Source of the DNA: Tieghemiomyces parasiticus
Taxonomy: Eukaryota; Kickxellomycota; Dimargaritomycetes; Dimargaritales; Dimargaritaceae
Reading direction: 5' to 3'
Assembly: GCA_027575765.1 (NCBI GenBank)
Contig: JANBPT010000177.1
Span: 1-61,199 of the forward strand
Length of the DNA: 61,199 nucleotides
The position numbers and the translations under genes are program-made. This document shows positions 34,122 through 43,798 of this stretch, piece after piece (the first letter of the stretch is position 1; each line of letters opens with the position of its first letter). The notes beneath the pieces were generated by a model. It searched no databases and was not told the DNA's origin. It worked only from the letters and a program-made list of their open reading frames with translations.

Positions 34122-36242
34122 ATGCTCCAGACATCTCTGGGGGAGCTCACTCGGGCCCAGGCCAACATCCTGGGCACCACCGCCCGCGTCACCAATAGCT
34201 TGTCCATCACCGTCTGCATCTCCATGGTCATCATTTTCTTGTTCATCTATCGCTTCGACCGGGTCCTGGCCAATCGAGTCATATTCCGACTCACCTTCTA
34301 CATGTGTATTATCGATTCTGGGTACGCCGGCGCCCAGATTGTCCAAAACAATTTTACCGCCCCGTCACCGGTGTGCACCGCCTCCGCCTGGGCCCTAGTG
34401 TTCTTCAACCTCCTCTCGGCCTTCTTTCGCGTCCTCGTAGCTGTGCACCTTCAGCTCGTGTTCATTCACCAGCACACCAATGCTCGTCGCTACGAGCGGC
34501 ATTACATTATTCTGGCATTTCTCGCCGCCGCTGGCTGCTCCGTCGCCCCCGCTGTGGGAAGCATGTATGGCTGGGTGTCCAGCCAGTGGTTCTGCTGGTT
34601 CAAGAACGACGGCAACATCCACAGTCTTCTGTGGCAATGGTTTTCATACTACCTCTGGTTATCCTTGGCCGTCCTTTACTGTCTGGTCGTCGTCATCCTA
34701 GTGTTTCGGCGTATCTCGCGAATCGAATCAGAGGTTAACAGCGCCATGCACCTCCCCGTGGCATCGGTGGTCCACCCAGTGCTCACTCCGTCCCAAGTAG
34801 CCCTTCACAATTACCGCATCGCCGCCGTGTCCCCGCGTTTCCCGGTTTCCACCCCCGACCTCCCGGCGACTAAGTCCGACACGTCACTGGGCGAGGCGGG
34901 TCAGCGACCGGCCTTCGACGTGTGGAGCGATCACCCGTCCTCTAGCCTATGTCACTCTGGTCGCTACTCGGAGGGCCACATTGCCGAAAAATACCAGCCC
35001 CTCGCCAGAAAATGCTTGCGGCGGGTTATATGGTACCCTATCATCCCTATTGTGACGCAGTCCATGGTCATCGTCAACGCCTTCACCAACTACTTTAGCA
35101 ACTCGGTCAATATGCCTATCTACGTAACCGCCACGGCCCTCGCCGGCCTACAGGGTGTCTTTACGGGAATTGTGTTTGTGTTTGATCCCTCGGTGCGCCG
35201 AGCCTACGACCAGCTAGTCAGCTACCTCCTAGAGCGTTACTACTACCAGTACTACCTGCTCAGAGCCGACCCCGGCCTGAGCCCCCGAACGGAGGCCGAA
35301 GAAGAGATACCACACCCGACCCTAGGCTCGATGGACTCGGCCGTGACCGTTCGGGATGACCATTTGGAAAACGCGCTGTCATGCCTGTCGAACCCCCAAT
35401 CACCCGCCCTGGTGACGGCTCAGCTACTCACCACCCCCGGCGCTATTCTCGACGGCGCTCAGGTCGTCGGGGGCCGGCGCGGGTCAGTGCCATACCTACT
35501 CGCTTACGACCTGGCTCCGGCCCCCGGATCCGACCAACCCGCCCCGGCCACCGCCTTGGGATCCGTATCGAGTGCGGTGCCAACGGCCCTCCACCATGTC
35601 ATCGGGGAAACCTGCCCGAGCCCATCAGGCGTCGCCTGTCCCTGTTCCAACCAACCCGGTGCGGATGGTAGCCGCAATGACAGTGGGGCGACCCTCACGG
35701 GCCATGCCAGTTGGCCCATCCCGCTCTACCGAGCCGATTCTGGTCTGCTGGATTATCCGCTCCTCGGTCCACGAACCCCCGGAACTCATTCCCTGCCCCC
35801 TCCCTCGGCCAGCGACTCGTCGCTTGTGCCCCTGGAGGGGCCGACGGCATGCCCTCACGGAACTCTCGTAGCTCCCCTCATCCCGGAGCGCACCGATACG
35901 TCTTTAATTGACGACGGTGCTGATTGGCCAGAGTCGTCCCCGTCCCCGCGGGGCAGTAAGACGGCCGGGATCTACGAGCGCCGTGGTACTCTGACCAGCT
36001 TATTTTCCGCCGACCCATACTGCCAACCACATCTTAATCATCCGGCAACCTTCGGCAGTGGCCTGACCCATCGGGCTTCCCGTGGTTGTTTCGTTAGCTT
36101 CCCGCCCTCACGCCCATTCAAGCACCCGCGCTGGGCCGCACTTATCCACCGTATTGTGCGCATCGTGTGGGTGCGCGCTTGCCATCGCAGCCAGTTAGTC
36201 ACGCGGATGCAACGCCAGCGTCGTACCAGCTGTGCGTGCTGA
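34122..36242 (+). CDS. Seven-transmembrane GPCR, cAMP-receptor-like (GPCR 1)
   Basis: Intronless, 706 residues from the first ATG in frame (34122); the open frame extends 78 nt further but begins with GTG. A plasma-membrane receptor coupling to heterotrimeric G proteins is expected. Approximate helices: 25-44, 54-74, 86-110, 127-146, 172-195, 302-322, 331-354. Cys85 before helix 3 and Cys158 in the second outer loop could form the usual disulfide; an N-glycosylation site (NFT) is at 77. Helix 6 starts with WYPIIP and helix 7 ends with FDP, both shared with GPCR 2. The third inner loop is about 105 residues and the C-tail about 350, Pro/Ser-rich, possibly for phosphorylation. The layout is closest to Dictyostelium cAR/fungal cAR-like receptors; ligand unknown. 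Confidence 0.8.
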   Translation: MLQTSLGELTRAQANILGTTARVTNSLSITVCISMVIIFLFIYRFDRVLANRVIFRLTFYMCIIDSGYAGAQIVQNNFTAPSPVCTASAWALVFFNLLSAFFRVLVAVHLQLVFIHQHTNARRYERHYIILAFLAAAGCSVAPAVGSMYGWVSSQWFCWFKNDGNIHSLLWQWFSYYLWLSLAVLYCLVVVILVFRRISRIESEVNSAMHLPVASVVHPVLTPSQVALHNYRIAAVSPRFPVSTPDLPATKSDTSLGEAGQRPAFDVWSDHPSSSLCHSGRYSEGHIAEKYQPLARKCLRRVIWYPIIPIVTQSMVIVNAFTNYFSNSVNMPIYVTATALAGLQGVFTGIVFVFDPSVRRAYDQLVSYLLERYYYQYYLLRADPGLSPRTEAEEEIPHPTLGSMDSAVTVRDDHLENALSCLSNPQSPALVTAQLLTTPGAILDGAQVVGGRRGSVPYLLAYDLAPAPGSDQPAPATALGSVSSAVPTALHHVIGETCPSPSGVACPCSNQPGADGSRNDSGATLTGHASWPIPLYRADSGLLDYPLLGPRTPGTHSLPPPSASDSSLVPLEGPTACPHGTLVAPLIPERTDTSLIDDGADWPESSPSPRGSKTAGIYERRGTLTSLFSADPYCQPHLNHPATFGSGLTHRASRGCFVSFPPSRPFKHPRWAALIHRIVRIVWVRACHRSQLVTRMQRQRRTSCAC

Positions 36243-37425
36243 CCTACGTGTGGCAGCCTCTGATCCTAACGGGGTACACATCTCCTTCTGCAATTTTTAC
36301 CATACCTTTTCTCCCACATTTTCGTTCGCGCTGCGTGTACACAACCATCTTCATCCCTCTCTATCTCCTGTTCGTCCCTCCCCCCTTCTCACCTTCACTC
36401 CCAATAACCGTGCCAATTGTCGTTTCCATCCCGATCAGCACATTTGTACAGTATTCCATTTCCCCCGTTGTTTCATTGCCACCAAATAAATTATGCATCC
36501 CCCCTCCCCCAGGACATTGCTTAATGGCGCAGTAGGGTGAGCGCGCGGCCAGATATAGGTCATATTGAGACCACGCGGGGTGTGCAGCCCAAGGGAAAGT
36601 GACGATTAGGACCAATACCGAGGGAGGGTCGCTAGGCGAGTTGACCAACTAGGTCGATGAAGTATCTATTGCGCACTTGACGAGTCTACTACTAAGGGCT
36701 GTGAGTTTTCTTTAGAAGTGCGTTCCAGTTGTTGCCGGGTAAAATTTTCCTGTAGGAGTAAGAAGCCTAACTAGCCAAACAAAACTAACTAATAGACAAA
36801 ACTGACCAAGGGAAAGGAATTGAAGTGTAATGGGGAAACCGATTGTGGGTGGATAAGCCATCGTTTATCGCGTAGCGACCCCCGAGGGTCTTCTATACTG
36901 GAAGGATGTCCTGCATTCTTCGTAGCGGCTATCGTTCGGGTTAGGAGGGAACCCAAAGGACGACAGGACGAGGCGGGGCTAGCGCCAGGGCGGAAAATGA
37001 AGGTCGCTACCAAGTTACCGCATCAGCTAAGAGGAAGAAGGCTGATGGACGTAAAGCCCTAAAAGGATAGAGGCGGTAGTGCCTGTCGAAAAGGGACTGA
37101 TGTCCAACAGATCAGGGAGGTTGGCGCCGGCATAAAGGAACACGGAATAGAGAAGTAAGTCGGAGAAAAGAAAGAAAAAAGCTAGGTAAAAAAGAGAAAG
37201 AGGTAGAGATGCAATAACAGATTGAATCAGTAGTTTAGGGCACCACAGGTAACCTTGCATGCGTTCTGTATCCATTTTAGACTAAAGCCACTCAGATAAT
37301 ATTATTTTTAACAATCGAGGTAGGCCCATTGTTTAGACACCACGCTTCATTCAATAATTTATACCTTAAGTCTGGGCGGACTGGTAGCGAGATTAGATCC
37401 TAGGCCCTCGACAAAGATTGGCCAG
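36243..37425. other. Intergenic region between convergent GPCR genes
   Basis: It holds the 3' flanks of both receptors. The first about 300 bp are CT-rich and end at an AATAAA. The part from about 36,800 is AG-rich on the plus strand. No gene is supported. Confidence 0.5.
36485..36490 (+). terminator. Poly(A) signal AATAAA for GPCR 1
   Basis: Canonical AATAAA 243 bp after the stop codon of GPCR 1, in the sense direction, within a CT-rich 3' flank. Assigned by position only. Confidence 0.45.
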
Positions 37426-40400
37426 CTATGTCTGGTTCTCGGGAAAATCCCAATGGTACAGATTAGCGGGTTGTTCACAGTGTTCTCGGGAGGCCTGGGC
37501 CTCAAAATAAGGCAGCCGGTCCCCTATCGGTTCCCCGGGCTGGAACGGTATGCGATCGAGGATATAATCTAGCTCAAGCAGTTCGTCATCGGATACAAGG
37601 TACCGTTTGACGACCCAGTGGATGATCGAGACCACCCAGTAGGTCACGTGGTAGTGGACCATCTCGCGGCGGTGGCGCAGGTACCTTGTGAACAAAGCGG
37701 GCCATGATTTGGTCTCTAGGTCCGGGACGGTCGCGGCAGTTGGATTGTTGGCGGCCTGCGCCGACGACAGGGGCGGCGATGGGATCTTAAAGGGCGGGTT
37801 TCGAGAGATGGCGGTGAGCGGTTGATCGACATTAGTGCCTGGGTAGCGGAGAGTACACCAGCGCCGCACGCGGATCTCTTGGGCCCGGCGGCGCCAATTG
37901 CGGTAGCGACCCAGGCAAGTGCTAAACCAAACGGAATGGGCGTACTTCTCTTGGGTGGACATGTGGAGGCACGGATTGACAGTCACCGGAGAAGCAGCGG
38001 CTGCGGTGGAATTATTAAGGGGCAGTGGTGAATTCGCAGCGGTGGGCGGCGGGGGTACCGGAAGCCGCGGCGAATTGAGTCTGCACTGGGTTCCAGCCGC
38101 TGAAGTAGGGGGGTGGTGACGACGGCGACCCGGAAAAATGCGGGGTTCTCTCCAATGGGTCGTGCGTCGCTGTGAACGTAGACTAGCCAAGGGGTGCTGT
38201 CGAAGCCGAGGTCGAGGTAGTGCTTCGCTGCCGAGGTCGAGCTCCTGGTCCGTAGGGTTGGATTCGTGCGGGCTAGCAGTTTGGCCTGGCCAGTGCCATT
38301 TGCTCAGGAGTTGACTCTGCAGACGATGGTGTAGGCTGGGTTTGGGGTTTCTGGGACCGGTCCGTCCACTATGCAATCCCCCCGTCCCAGTGTCCGTAGG
38401 CAACGGTGCCGATTCAGGAATGGGGGATGAGTCGTTAGAAGCGAGGTTGTAAGACTCCAAGCGGTGTCTCAATTCTTCCGAGTCGGCCATATTGTGGTGG
38501 CCGACCGACAGCGCGGGAGTTCTTCGCACAGGTGCTATTGAGGGCGAAGGCGGCCAGTGGGATTCCGGACCACTGAGCTCGTTGGTGGGGATATTGGCGA
38601 GTTTTGGTAACAAATCTGTGTCATGGTAGACCCGGTTGAATGCGCAGCTAGTGTAACTTATGGCCGCCGGGGCTGTCGCAGTGCTGCCCTGGGATTTCTC
38701 ATGGCGTGTGGTGGGTTGGAAGTAGCCCTGATACCGCCCGTCAGCAGGAGCCGAGCGCTGGGAGAGAACGTGCGAGGTGCGATGTGTTGAAGCATCAGGC
38801 AAGTCGCTCTGCAGCATCAGATAGCTGGCTTGCGAGGGCTTTGTAACTGGTCCCAGACCGGAAATGTCTTCGCAGATGTCTAGACTCTTCGCCCTGTGTT
38901 GGGACCAAGGTCGCGAAGGCATACTTCTCTGAACGGCTGGAAGGGAGGTGACCACGGTACTTGTCGAACCGGAAAGCGGACCCGAGGTCCGAGGCAGGGG
39001 CCTGGAACTGGATAAACCGTCAGATGCGGTCCTTGGCAAAGGTCCTATGTTTGCCGGTAGGAAAGTCGGCGAAGGGGACGCCGTAAAAGCCCAGGGAATA
39101 CTGCTTTTCGGCGACCTTGCAAGGGGTGAACCCTGCGGAGCAAGAGGCGTGGGCTGTGGCGAAAGGTCAACAGTAGAACGATGGATGGGGTGACCGCGTG
39201 CGTAAGCCAGGCCATGGCCCACATCGGTCCGTCGGTACCCACCTAGCACCGATTGTTGGTCTGCGCTGCCGGATGAGGCGTGCGAATAGCAGGGGTTAGC
39301 AGGATCCCATGCGCGACCCGACTGGCGGTACAGATGCGGATAGGCCACCGGGTGGTGCGGTCGCGAGCTATCGCGCGGGAGCGGGTCGGAGACGTTGTGT
39401 ATGTGGCGAAGCGAAGGGAGGGTGGCGAACCGTGAGCGACTATTGGGGCTAGTGGTGACCCGGGTTGGGGCGGGGACCAGCCGGGCCCCGACTGCGCGTC
39501 TCTGGGGAGGCAAGGTAAAAGGATAGCTGAGCATCTTGCGATGTTTCAAGGAGAACCCATCGTCGAACAAGCTGCGCCGGTGGTGGTGGACCTCGACCCG
39601 GTCGCTGGCCATCTGACCAGCACGGCGGAAGGGGGGCTGGTTGGAGGTAGACGAGTGTGATCCGGAGGGCCTACTCACGCTGCTCTGGTTACGCTGACTT
39701 GGGGGGATACGCCAGTCGTTCGCCGCCCGGAACATTCCCCATTCATAATCAAAGAAGAAGACGACGACAAGGTCGCACTTGAACAGGGTCCAGGCGTGTA
39801 CAATCACTGGGTCGGTGAAAAACACGAAGGCGGTTAGGAAGCCCTGCATGCCTACTAATACGAGCGAGATAATATAGAGGGGCATGTAGATTCTCCGGGT
39901 GGTTAAGCCCACGATATTTTCGATCACATCGAGCGTTTGACAAATTGCTGGGATTAACGGGTACCACATGACGCGAAGGATCAGTTTGTATAGGACGTTG
40001 GTGGGCCGGTTGTGCGTGGCATTGATGGCCCGTGACAGCTCGCTGTTAGCAGCCACTGGCGAGTTCGGCGGGGCGAGTACAGCGTCTGAGGTAGACCCCT
40101 CACCCCGGTCATCCCAGCCACCGTGGCGCCTGGTATGCCGGAGGGACAGTCGGCGCAGCACGGAGGTGATGGAATAGATGCTCAGGTGAGATAACCGGTG
40201 TAGCGGGTTAAAATGGCTTGAGCTAGTCGCTGGGACCAACTCGGGACGGTTGATCCGACGGCGTACAGTAATAGCAATGACGACCACGGAGATGGTACTG
40301 TAGATAATGCATAGCAGGACCCAGCCGTAGTAGGTTGTCCACTTCCATGCCTGACCCCCTTCCTCGGTCTCCCGTCGGTACCAGCAATCTCCGGACGGCA

Positions 40401-40869
40401 CCGAGAGCCCCAGTGCCCCCGCGCAGAGTGGTACAAGGCTGGCAGCCAGGGCGAATGAGATGGTACCAAGCCAGAAAAGTCGCTCGTGACGTGCAAAACT
40501 GGCCCGCCGAAATATGACCAGCTGCATAAGGTTGAAGGCCATCGTGGACCGGACGATGACAGATATGAGTCCAAAATTGGTATAGCCCCAACCGAAGAAC
40601 CGACAGGCCGCCCCAGTACCAACGATCCGGCTGTGACCGAGGCCCTGAAAGAAACTGTATATGAAATCCACCGCACAGACGAGGGCGGTGAGGCGGAAGG
40701 ACAGACGGTTGACGAGGTACCGGTCGTAGTTGAGGATGGCCAGGTAGGTGAGGAAAGCCAGGAACGTCGTGACCATGGAGAGGATACCCATGCCCACCCC
40801 GATATAAACGATGGCGGACTGCTGGCTATGGGTGGCGACCATCTCGGCAGCATGGCGTTGAAACGGCAT
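37426..40869 (-). CDS. Seven-transmembrane GPCR with very long cytoplasmic tail (GPCR 2)
   Basis: Intronless, 1147 residues from ATG at 40869; the frame is open to 40920 but begins with TTG, and a stop lies just upstream. Approximate helices: 21-45, 56-76, 91-119, 131-153, 177-202, 295-318, 328-352. Cys89 and Cys162 mirror the putative disulfide of GPCR 1. Shared with GPCR 1 are a D-R-x-L-x-N-R/x-FRL stretch at the helix 1-2 turn, WYPLIP opening helix 6, a QG-x-x-TA/TG-x-x-F stretch in helix 7 and a DP after it, so the two are paralogues. The third inner loop has an Arg/His-rich segment. The tail exceeds 750 residues, mostly Ser/Pro/His-rich and probably disordered, but its last 120 residues are again ordered-looking (aromatic and hydrophobic near 1055-1075, then acidic). 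Ligand unknown. Confidence 0.8.
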   Translation of the reverse strand: MPFQRHAAEMVATHSQQSAIVYIGVGMGILSMVTTFLAFLTYLAILNYDRYLVNRLSFRLTALVCAVDFIYSFFQGLGHSRIVGTGAACRFFGWGYTNFGLISVIVRSTMAFNLMQLVIFRRASFARHERLFWLGTISFALAASLVPLCAGALGLSVPSGDCWYRRETEEGGQAWKWTTYYGWVLLCIIYSTISVVVIAITVRRRINRPELVPATSSSHFNPLHRLSHLSIYSITSVLRRLSLRHTRRHGGWDDRGEGSTSDAVLAPPNSPVAANSELSRAINATHNRPTNVLYKLILRVMWYPLIPAICQTLDVIENIVGLTTRRIYMPLYIISLVLVGMQGFLTAFVFFTDPVIVHAWTLFKCDLVVVFFFDYEWGMFRAANDWRIPPSQRNQSSVSRPSGSHSSTSNQPPFRRAGQMASDRVEVHHHRRSLFDDGFSLKHRKMLSYPFTLPPQRRAVGARLVPAPTRVTTSPNSRSRFATLPSLRHIHNVSDPLPRDSSRPHHPVAYPHLYRQSGRAWDPANPCYSHASSGSADQQSVLGGYRRTDVGHGLAYARGHPIHRSTVDLSPQPTPLAPQGSPLARSPKSSIPWAFTASPSPTFLPANIGPLPRTASDGLSSSRPLPRTSGPLSGSTSTVVTSLPAVQRSMPSRPWSQHRAKSLDICEDISGLGPVTKPSQASYLMLQSDLPDASTHRTSHVLSQRSAPADGRYQGYFQPTTRHEKSQGSTATAPAAISYTSCAFNRVYHDTDLLPKLANIPTNELSGPESHWPPSPSIAPVRRTPALSVGHHNMADSEELRHRLESYNLASNDSSPIPESAPLPTDTGTGGLHSGRTGPRNPKPSLHHRLQSQLLSKWHWPGQTASPHESNPTDQELDLGSEALPRPRLRQHPLASLRSQRRTTHWREPRIFPGRRRHHPPTSAAGTQCRLNSPRLPVPPPPTAANSPLPLNNSTAAAASPVTVNPCLHMSTQEKYAHSVWFSTCLGRYRNWRRRAQEIRVRRWCTLRYPGTNVDQPLTAISRNPPFKIPSPPLSSAQAANNPTAATVPDLETKSWPALFTRYLRHRREMVHYHVTYWVVSIIHWVVKRYLVSDDELLELDYILDRIPFQPGEPIGDRLPYFEAQASREHCEQPANLYHWDFPENQT

Positions 40870-41842
40870 CGCGTCATGGTCGTGCGAGGAGGCTGCGGGG
40901 GAAACAACCGCGAGAGACAACGAGGGTGGTGCCTAGCGTAGGTGGCGGGGTGCCCAAACGAACTGACGAGGGATATGGCCCGGCACGAAGGGATAGTGTG
41001 GGTCAGGCTATATTACGGTTCAGCGGGTTATGAGTTAGGTATATATATATATATATAATATGCAGGCAGGCGATCTGTTTGCCGCAGGTGTCTAAGGTAA
41101 ATTTGAAGATTATCGGGGTGGGCAGAGCGTGGCTTGGAAGTGCACGGAGTGGGTTGGAAGGGTGAGCAGTTCCGATACAGTTGTCCACGGATAGCTTACA
41201 TAAACCTCCGGGTTACATCGGAGGAAGACAGCACAAGTAGGTCGGAATTAAGCACAGTTTAGAGAACGAAAGGCGAGAGTCGGTCGATAGAAATAGCGTC
41301 GTGCAGGGGCAATAAGGCCTGTCTACACAAATTGACATCAAGCCTTAGGCAATCCAGGGAGTGAAAAAGTCGATGGTTAGTCCAGAGTAGCGGATAATAC
41401 CGGTTTTCAGTGGGAAGGAATGGCCAGTTGTGAGAGCATCCGCAACTCGCAGTAAGCCAGCTGAAGTGTAGCTAGTCTCTCAAAAAAGGCTCTGCGGGCT
41501 AGAACCTAAAGTGACACCATACCTTATGAAACCCCCCACCTAAAGGTTCCAGGCTGACGGCCGAAAATCGCGACGGCTCTGGTGATGCACCGAGCACGCC
41601 AAGCCTGAAACCGATAGGACCTTGGAATTGGATGGTCTCCGATACCTGATATAACCGGGCCATTAGGCCGGGCGGGGGGGGGAGGTTTTCAGTAACTGAT
41701 TATATAGCGCCTCCCCCGGGGCAGCTGCTCTTTCACCCCTATACTCTACGCAGCCGGTCGTACATCACGCAAAATAGAGCCTCTACTAAACTGTATTTGT
41801 CCTGCAATACGATACATCAGTACTAAACAATATAGGGCGGGA
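40870..41842. other. Intergenic region between GPCR 2 and the sterol oxidase
   Basis: Both flanking genes are on the minus strand, so this is the GPCR 2 upstream region and the sterol oxidase 3' flank. About 250 bp next to the GPCR 2 start are purine-leaning on the plus strand. It contains an AT microsatellite. No gene is seen. Confidence 0.5.
41040..41059. repeat. AT dinucleotide microsatellite
   Basis: About 18-20 bp of alternating A and T, roughly 170 bp upstream of the GPCR 2 start. Probably a simple repeat; a TATA-like role is possible but too far upstream to argue for. Confidence 0.8.
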
Positions 41843-42709
41843 CTATTTCAGTTTCTTGGCGGCGGCCAGCTTGTGGTCATGTTCCTTACGCCAGGCACGG
41901 TACTTGAGGTCAGTGCCGCACAGGTAATCCCACCAGCGGAAGGAGGTGGAGTAGTTGTTGACGAAGGCCATATGGTGGTAGTCGTGGTGCTCAGCACCGG
42001 ACCAGAAGGGAAGCCAGTGGCGGAGAGACCAGGGGAAATCGTACCCGGAGTGAGAGTCGACGGTCTGGAAGAGACGGACCACGATCCAGGCCAGTACAGT
42101 AAAGATATGCAAATCACCCGTGGCCAAGACCCAGAGAAGGGGGCCACCGATGGTGCCCATACCGAGAATCAGAATTTCCAAAGGATGAGCATACTCGGCA
42201 GTTAGCCCAAACGGTGCCGAGAACTCGTGGTGCTGCTTGTGAATGTAACGGTACAAGGGACCGTAGTGTAGGGCACGATGGGACCAGTAGTGGAACGCGT
42301 CCTCAAACACCATGAATATGGCGATCTGGAGGGCCATCTGGGTCCAGGCCGGGAACGGCACCTCGGTAACCTTCATACCCAACCATTTGCCCGTCGGGTG
42401 GAATAGGACCATGAGCGGCAACTGAATGAAGGTATGGCTGAACAGGAGGCTGCGCGTGCACTTCCACAGCTGGGCGGGCGTGTTGTCCTTGTCCTGAATC
42501 TTGTACTTGCGCAGCGCCGGGACGTGGTCGCACAGCCAGAACGGGAGGAAGCGGCCAAAGTAGACCACCTCGTGGACAATGAGACTGACGAGAGTGATGA
42601 CGGTCCATTCGTCCCGGCCTACAAAGAGGGAGGCCCAGAACTGCTCGAGGGCGTTGAGTTGCACGCCGTTCGCGTAACCCGCGGCGGCGGCGAGGGTGGC
42701 GTTGCTCAT
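41843..42709 (-). CDS. ERG25: Sterol C4-methyl oxidase (ERG25-like)
   Basis: Intronless, 288 residues, close to yeast Erg25 (309). It performs the oxygen-dependent removal of the two C4 methyl groups of 4,4-dimethylsterols in ergosterol synthesis, in the endoplasmic reticulum, together with Erg26 and Erg27. The fatty-acid-hydroxylase iron ligands are all present: HYWSH at 140-144 with HRALH extending to 148, HKQHH at 157-161 and HHDYHH at 241-246. Hydrophobic segments lie at about 34-58, 88-104, 122-138 and 176-210. The last four residues KKLK fit the KKxx ER-retrieval signal. ATG at 42709. SCAP, the sensor of the SREBP pathway that controls such genes, lies 5.4 kb away. Family identity is secure; alternatives (C-5 desaturase, fatty acid hydroxylase) fit less well. 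Confidence 0.95.
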   Translation of the reverse strand: MSNATLAAAAGYANGVQLNALEQFWASLFVGRDEWTVITLVSLIVHEVVYFGRFLPFWLCDHVPALRKYKIQDKDNTPAQLWKCTRSLLFSHTFIQLPLMVLFHPTGKWLGMKVTEVPFPAWTQMALQIAIFMVFEDAFHYWSHRALHYGPLYRYIHKQHHEFSAPFGLTAEYAHPLEILILGMGTIGGPLLWVLATGDLHIFTVLAWIVVRLFQTVDSHSGYDFPWSLRHWLPFWSGAEHHDYHHMAFVNNYSTSFRWWDYLCGTDLKYRAWRKEHDHKLAAAKKLK

Positions 42710-43798
42710 CGCGAGGAAGGGTGAATATGTGGAAGTGACAGATTAAATGGTATATCTAATGTAAAAAAAACGGATGGAGTTGGAACAGGTTTTCATATAA
42801 CGAACGGGCTAGATATGGAGAGAAAAGGCGACCATAATGCCAGGCTTTATACATGTTGTCTTGCATGAGTCGGGAGTATCCGGCTAGGACAAACACGGGC
42901 GGTGGACGCAATGAAGTGTCACACCAAAATTCGTCAGCACGCTTACTATCAGTGGAACGAGGCTACGGAGACGAACGGGCGGAAAACCTCCAAGTCGTTG
43001 ACCCTGGGCCAATCCTACCCGGCCGGAAAACAGGCCACACCAATGGTGGGGATCGGCTATACATTAACTCTTGGCCATGCCAGCTGTCACATCTGTGCGC
43101 CTAGCTTGGTTCGTTGTAAACGAAACAGGTGACTCTAGAAACTGAGAATAGCCCGAGGGGTCTAAGCAGCAAGTAAAATGTCCTTTCCGATCAGCTTAGG
43201 TCACGTTAATTTTGGAGATAGGGTGGATAGCTCGTTATCATTTGTGCCAACATACTCTCGTTAATCCAGTATTGCACAGCACCAATGAGTGAGGTGGCGT
43301 GATTCATAGCGGCCGGGCTGTCTGGGCAATCCATTTCTCTTCATCATATTGGGGCTGGGCGGTCTCCATGTGTTGAAGCTCAAAAGAGACTTGCTTACAA
43401 CCCCAGTTGCCTATGCTGCCACCATGGCTCCTTCAAACCTGATGGATATACAAGGGCCCGTCAGGATATTTTCACATGCCAGCTGAACGAACCATGGCCC
43501 GCTTGAGGGTCTCCGGGTTATAAAATGGAATTAAAAATCAGGCGATTCGGAGTTTACTTGGTGTGGACCTGGGCCTGGTCAATGAATCAGTAGGGCTGCC
43601 CTGCGGCCCTACGTCGCCTCCAGTCACAGCAATGGTAATGGCGGCCCAGGACGGCATACGCTGCAAGATTCTCTGTAGACTGTTCATGTTGGTACTGCAT
43701 GTTTTAGCCTGACATGACCAACCTCCTAATTTAGGTTCATCCACTGCCAGCGTTGTATATTAGTCCATTTACTAGCCACCCCAGCAAATCTCCCCACT
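42710..43798. other. Intergenic region between divergent ERG25 and TRAPPC2L-like genes
   Basis: No gene is supported. It must contain the promoters of both neighbours. A GTCACACCAA stretch at 42918-42927 resembles a sterol response element but is too short to stand alone. The bases just before the TRAPPC2L-like ATG are CT-rich. Confidence 0.5.

Noticed and set aside
37870..40920. Upstream non-ATG starts for GPCR 2 (TTG at 40920) and GPCR 1 (GTG at 34044)
   Set aside because: Neither is an ATG; for GPCR 2 an in-frame stop lies just upstream. The first ATGs (40869 and 34122) were used.
42918..42927. Sterol response element-like GTCACACCAA upstream of ERG25
   Set aside because: Only a partial match to ATCACNCCAC; such a short degenerate site is expected by chance every several kilobases. 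It needs SREBP binding data or conservation.
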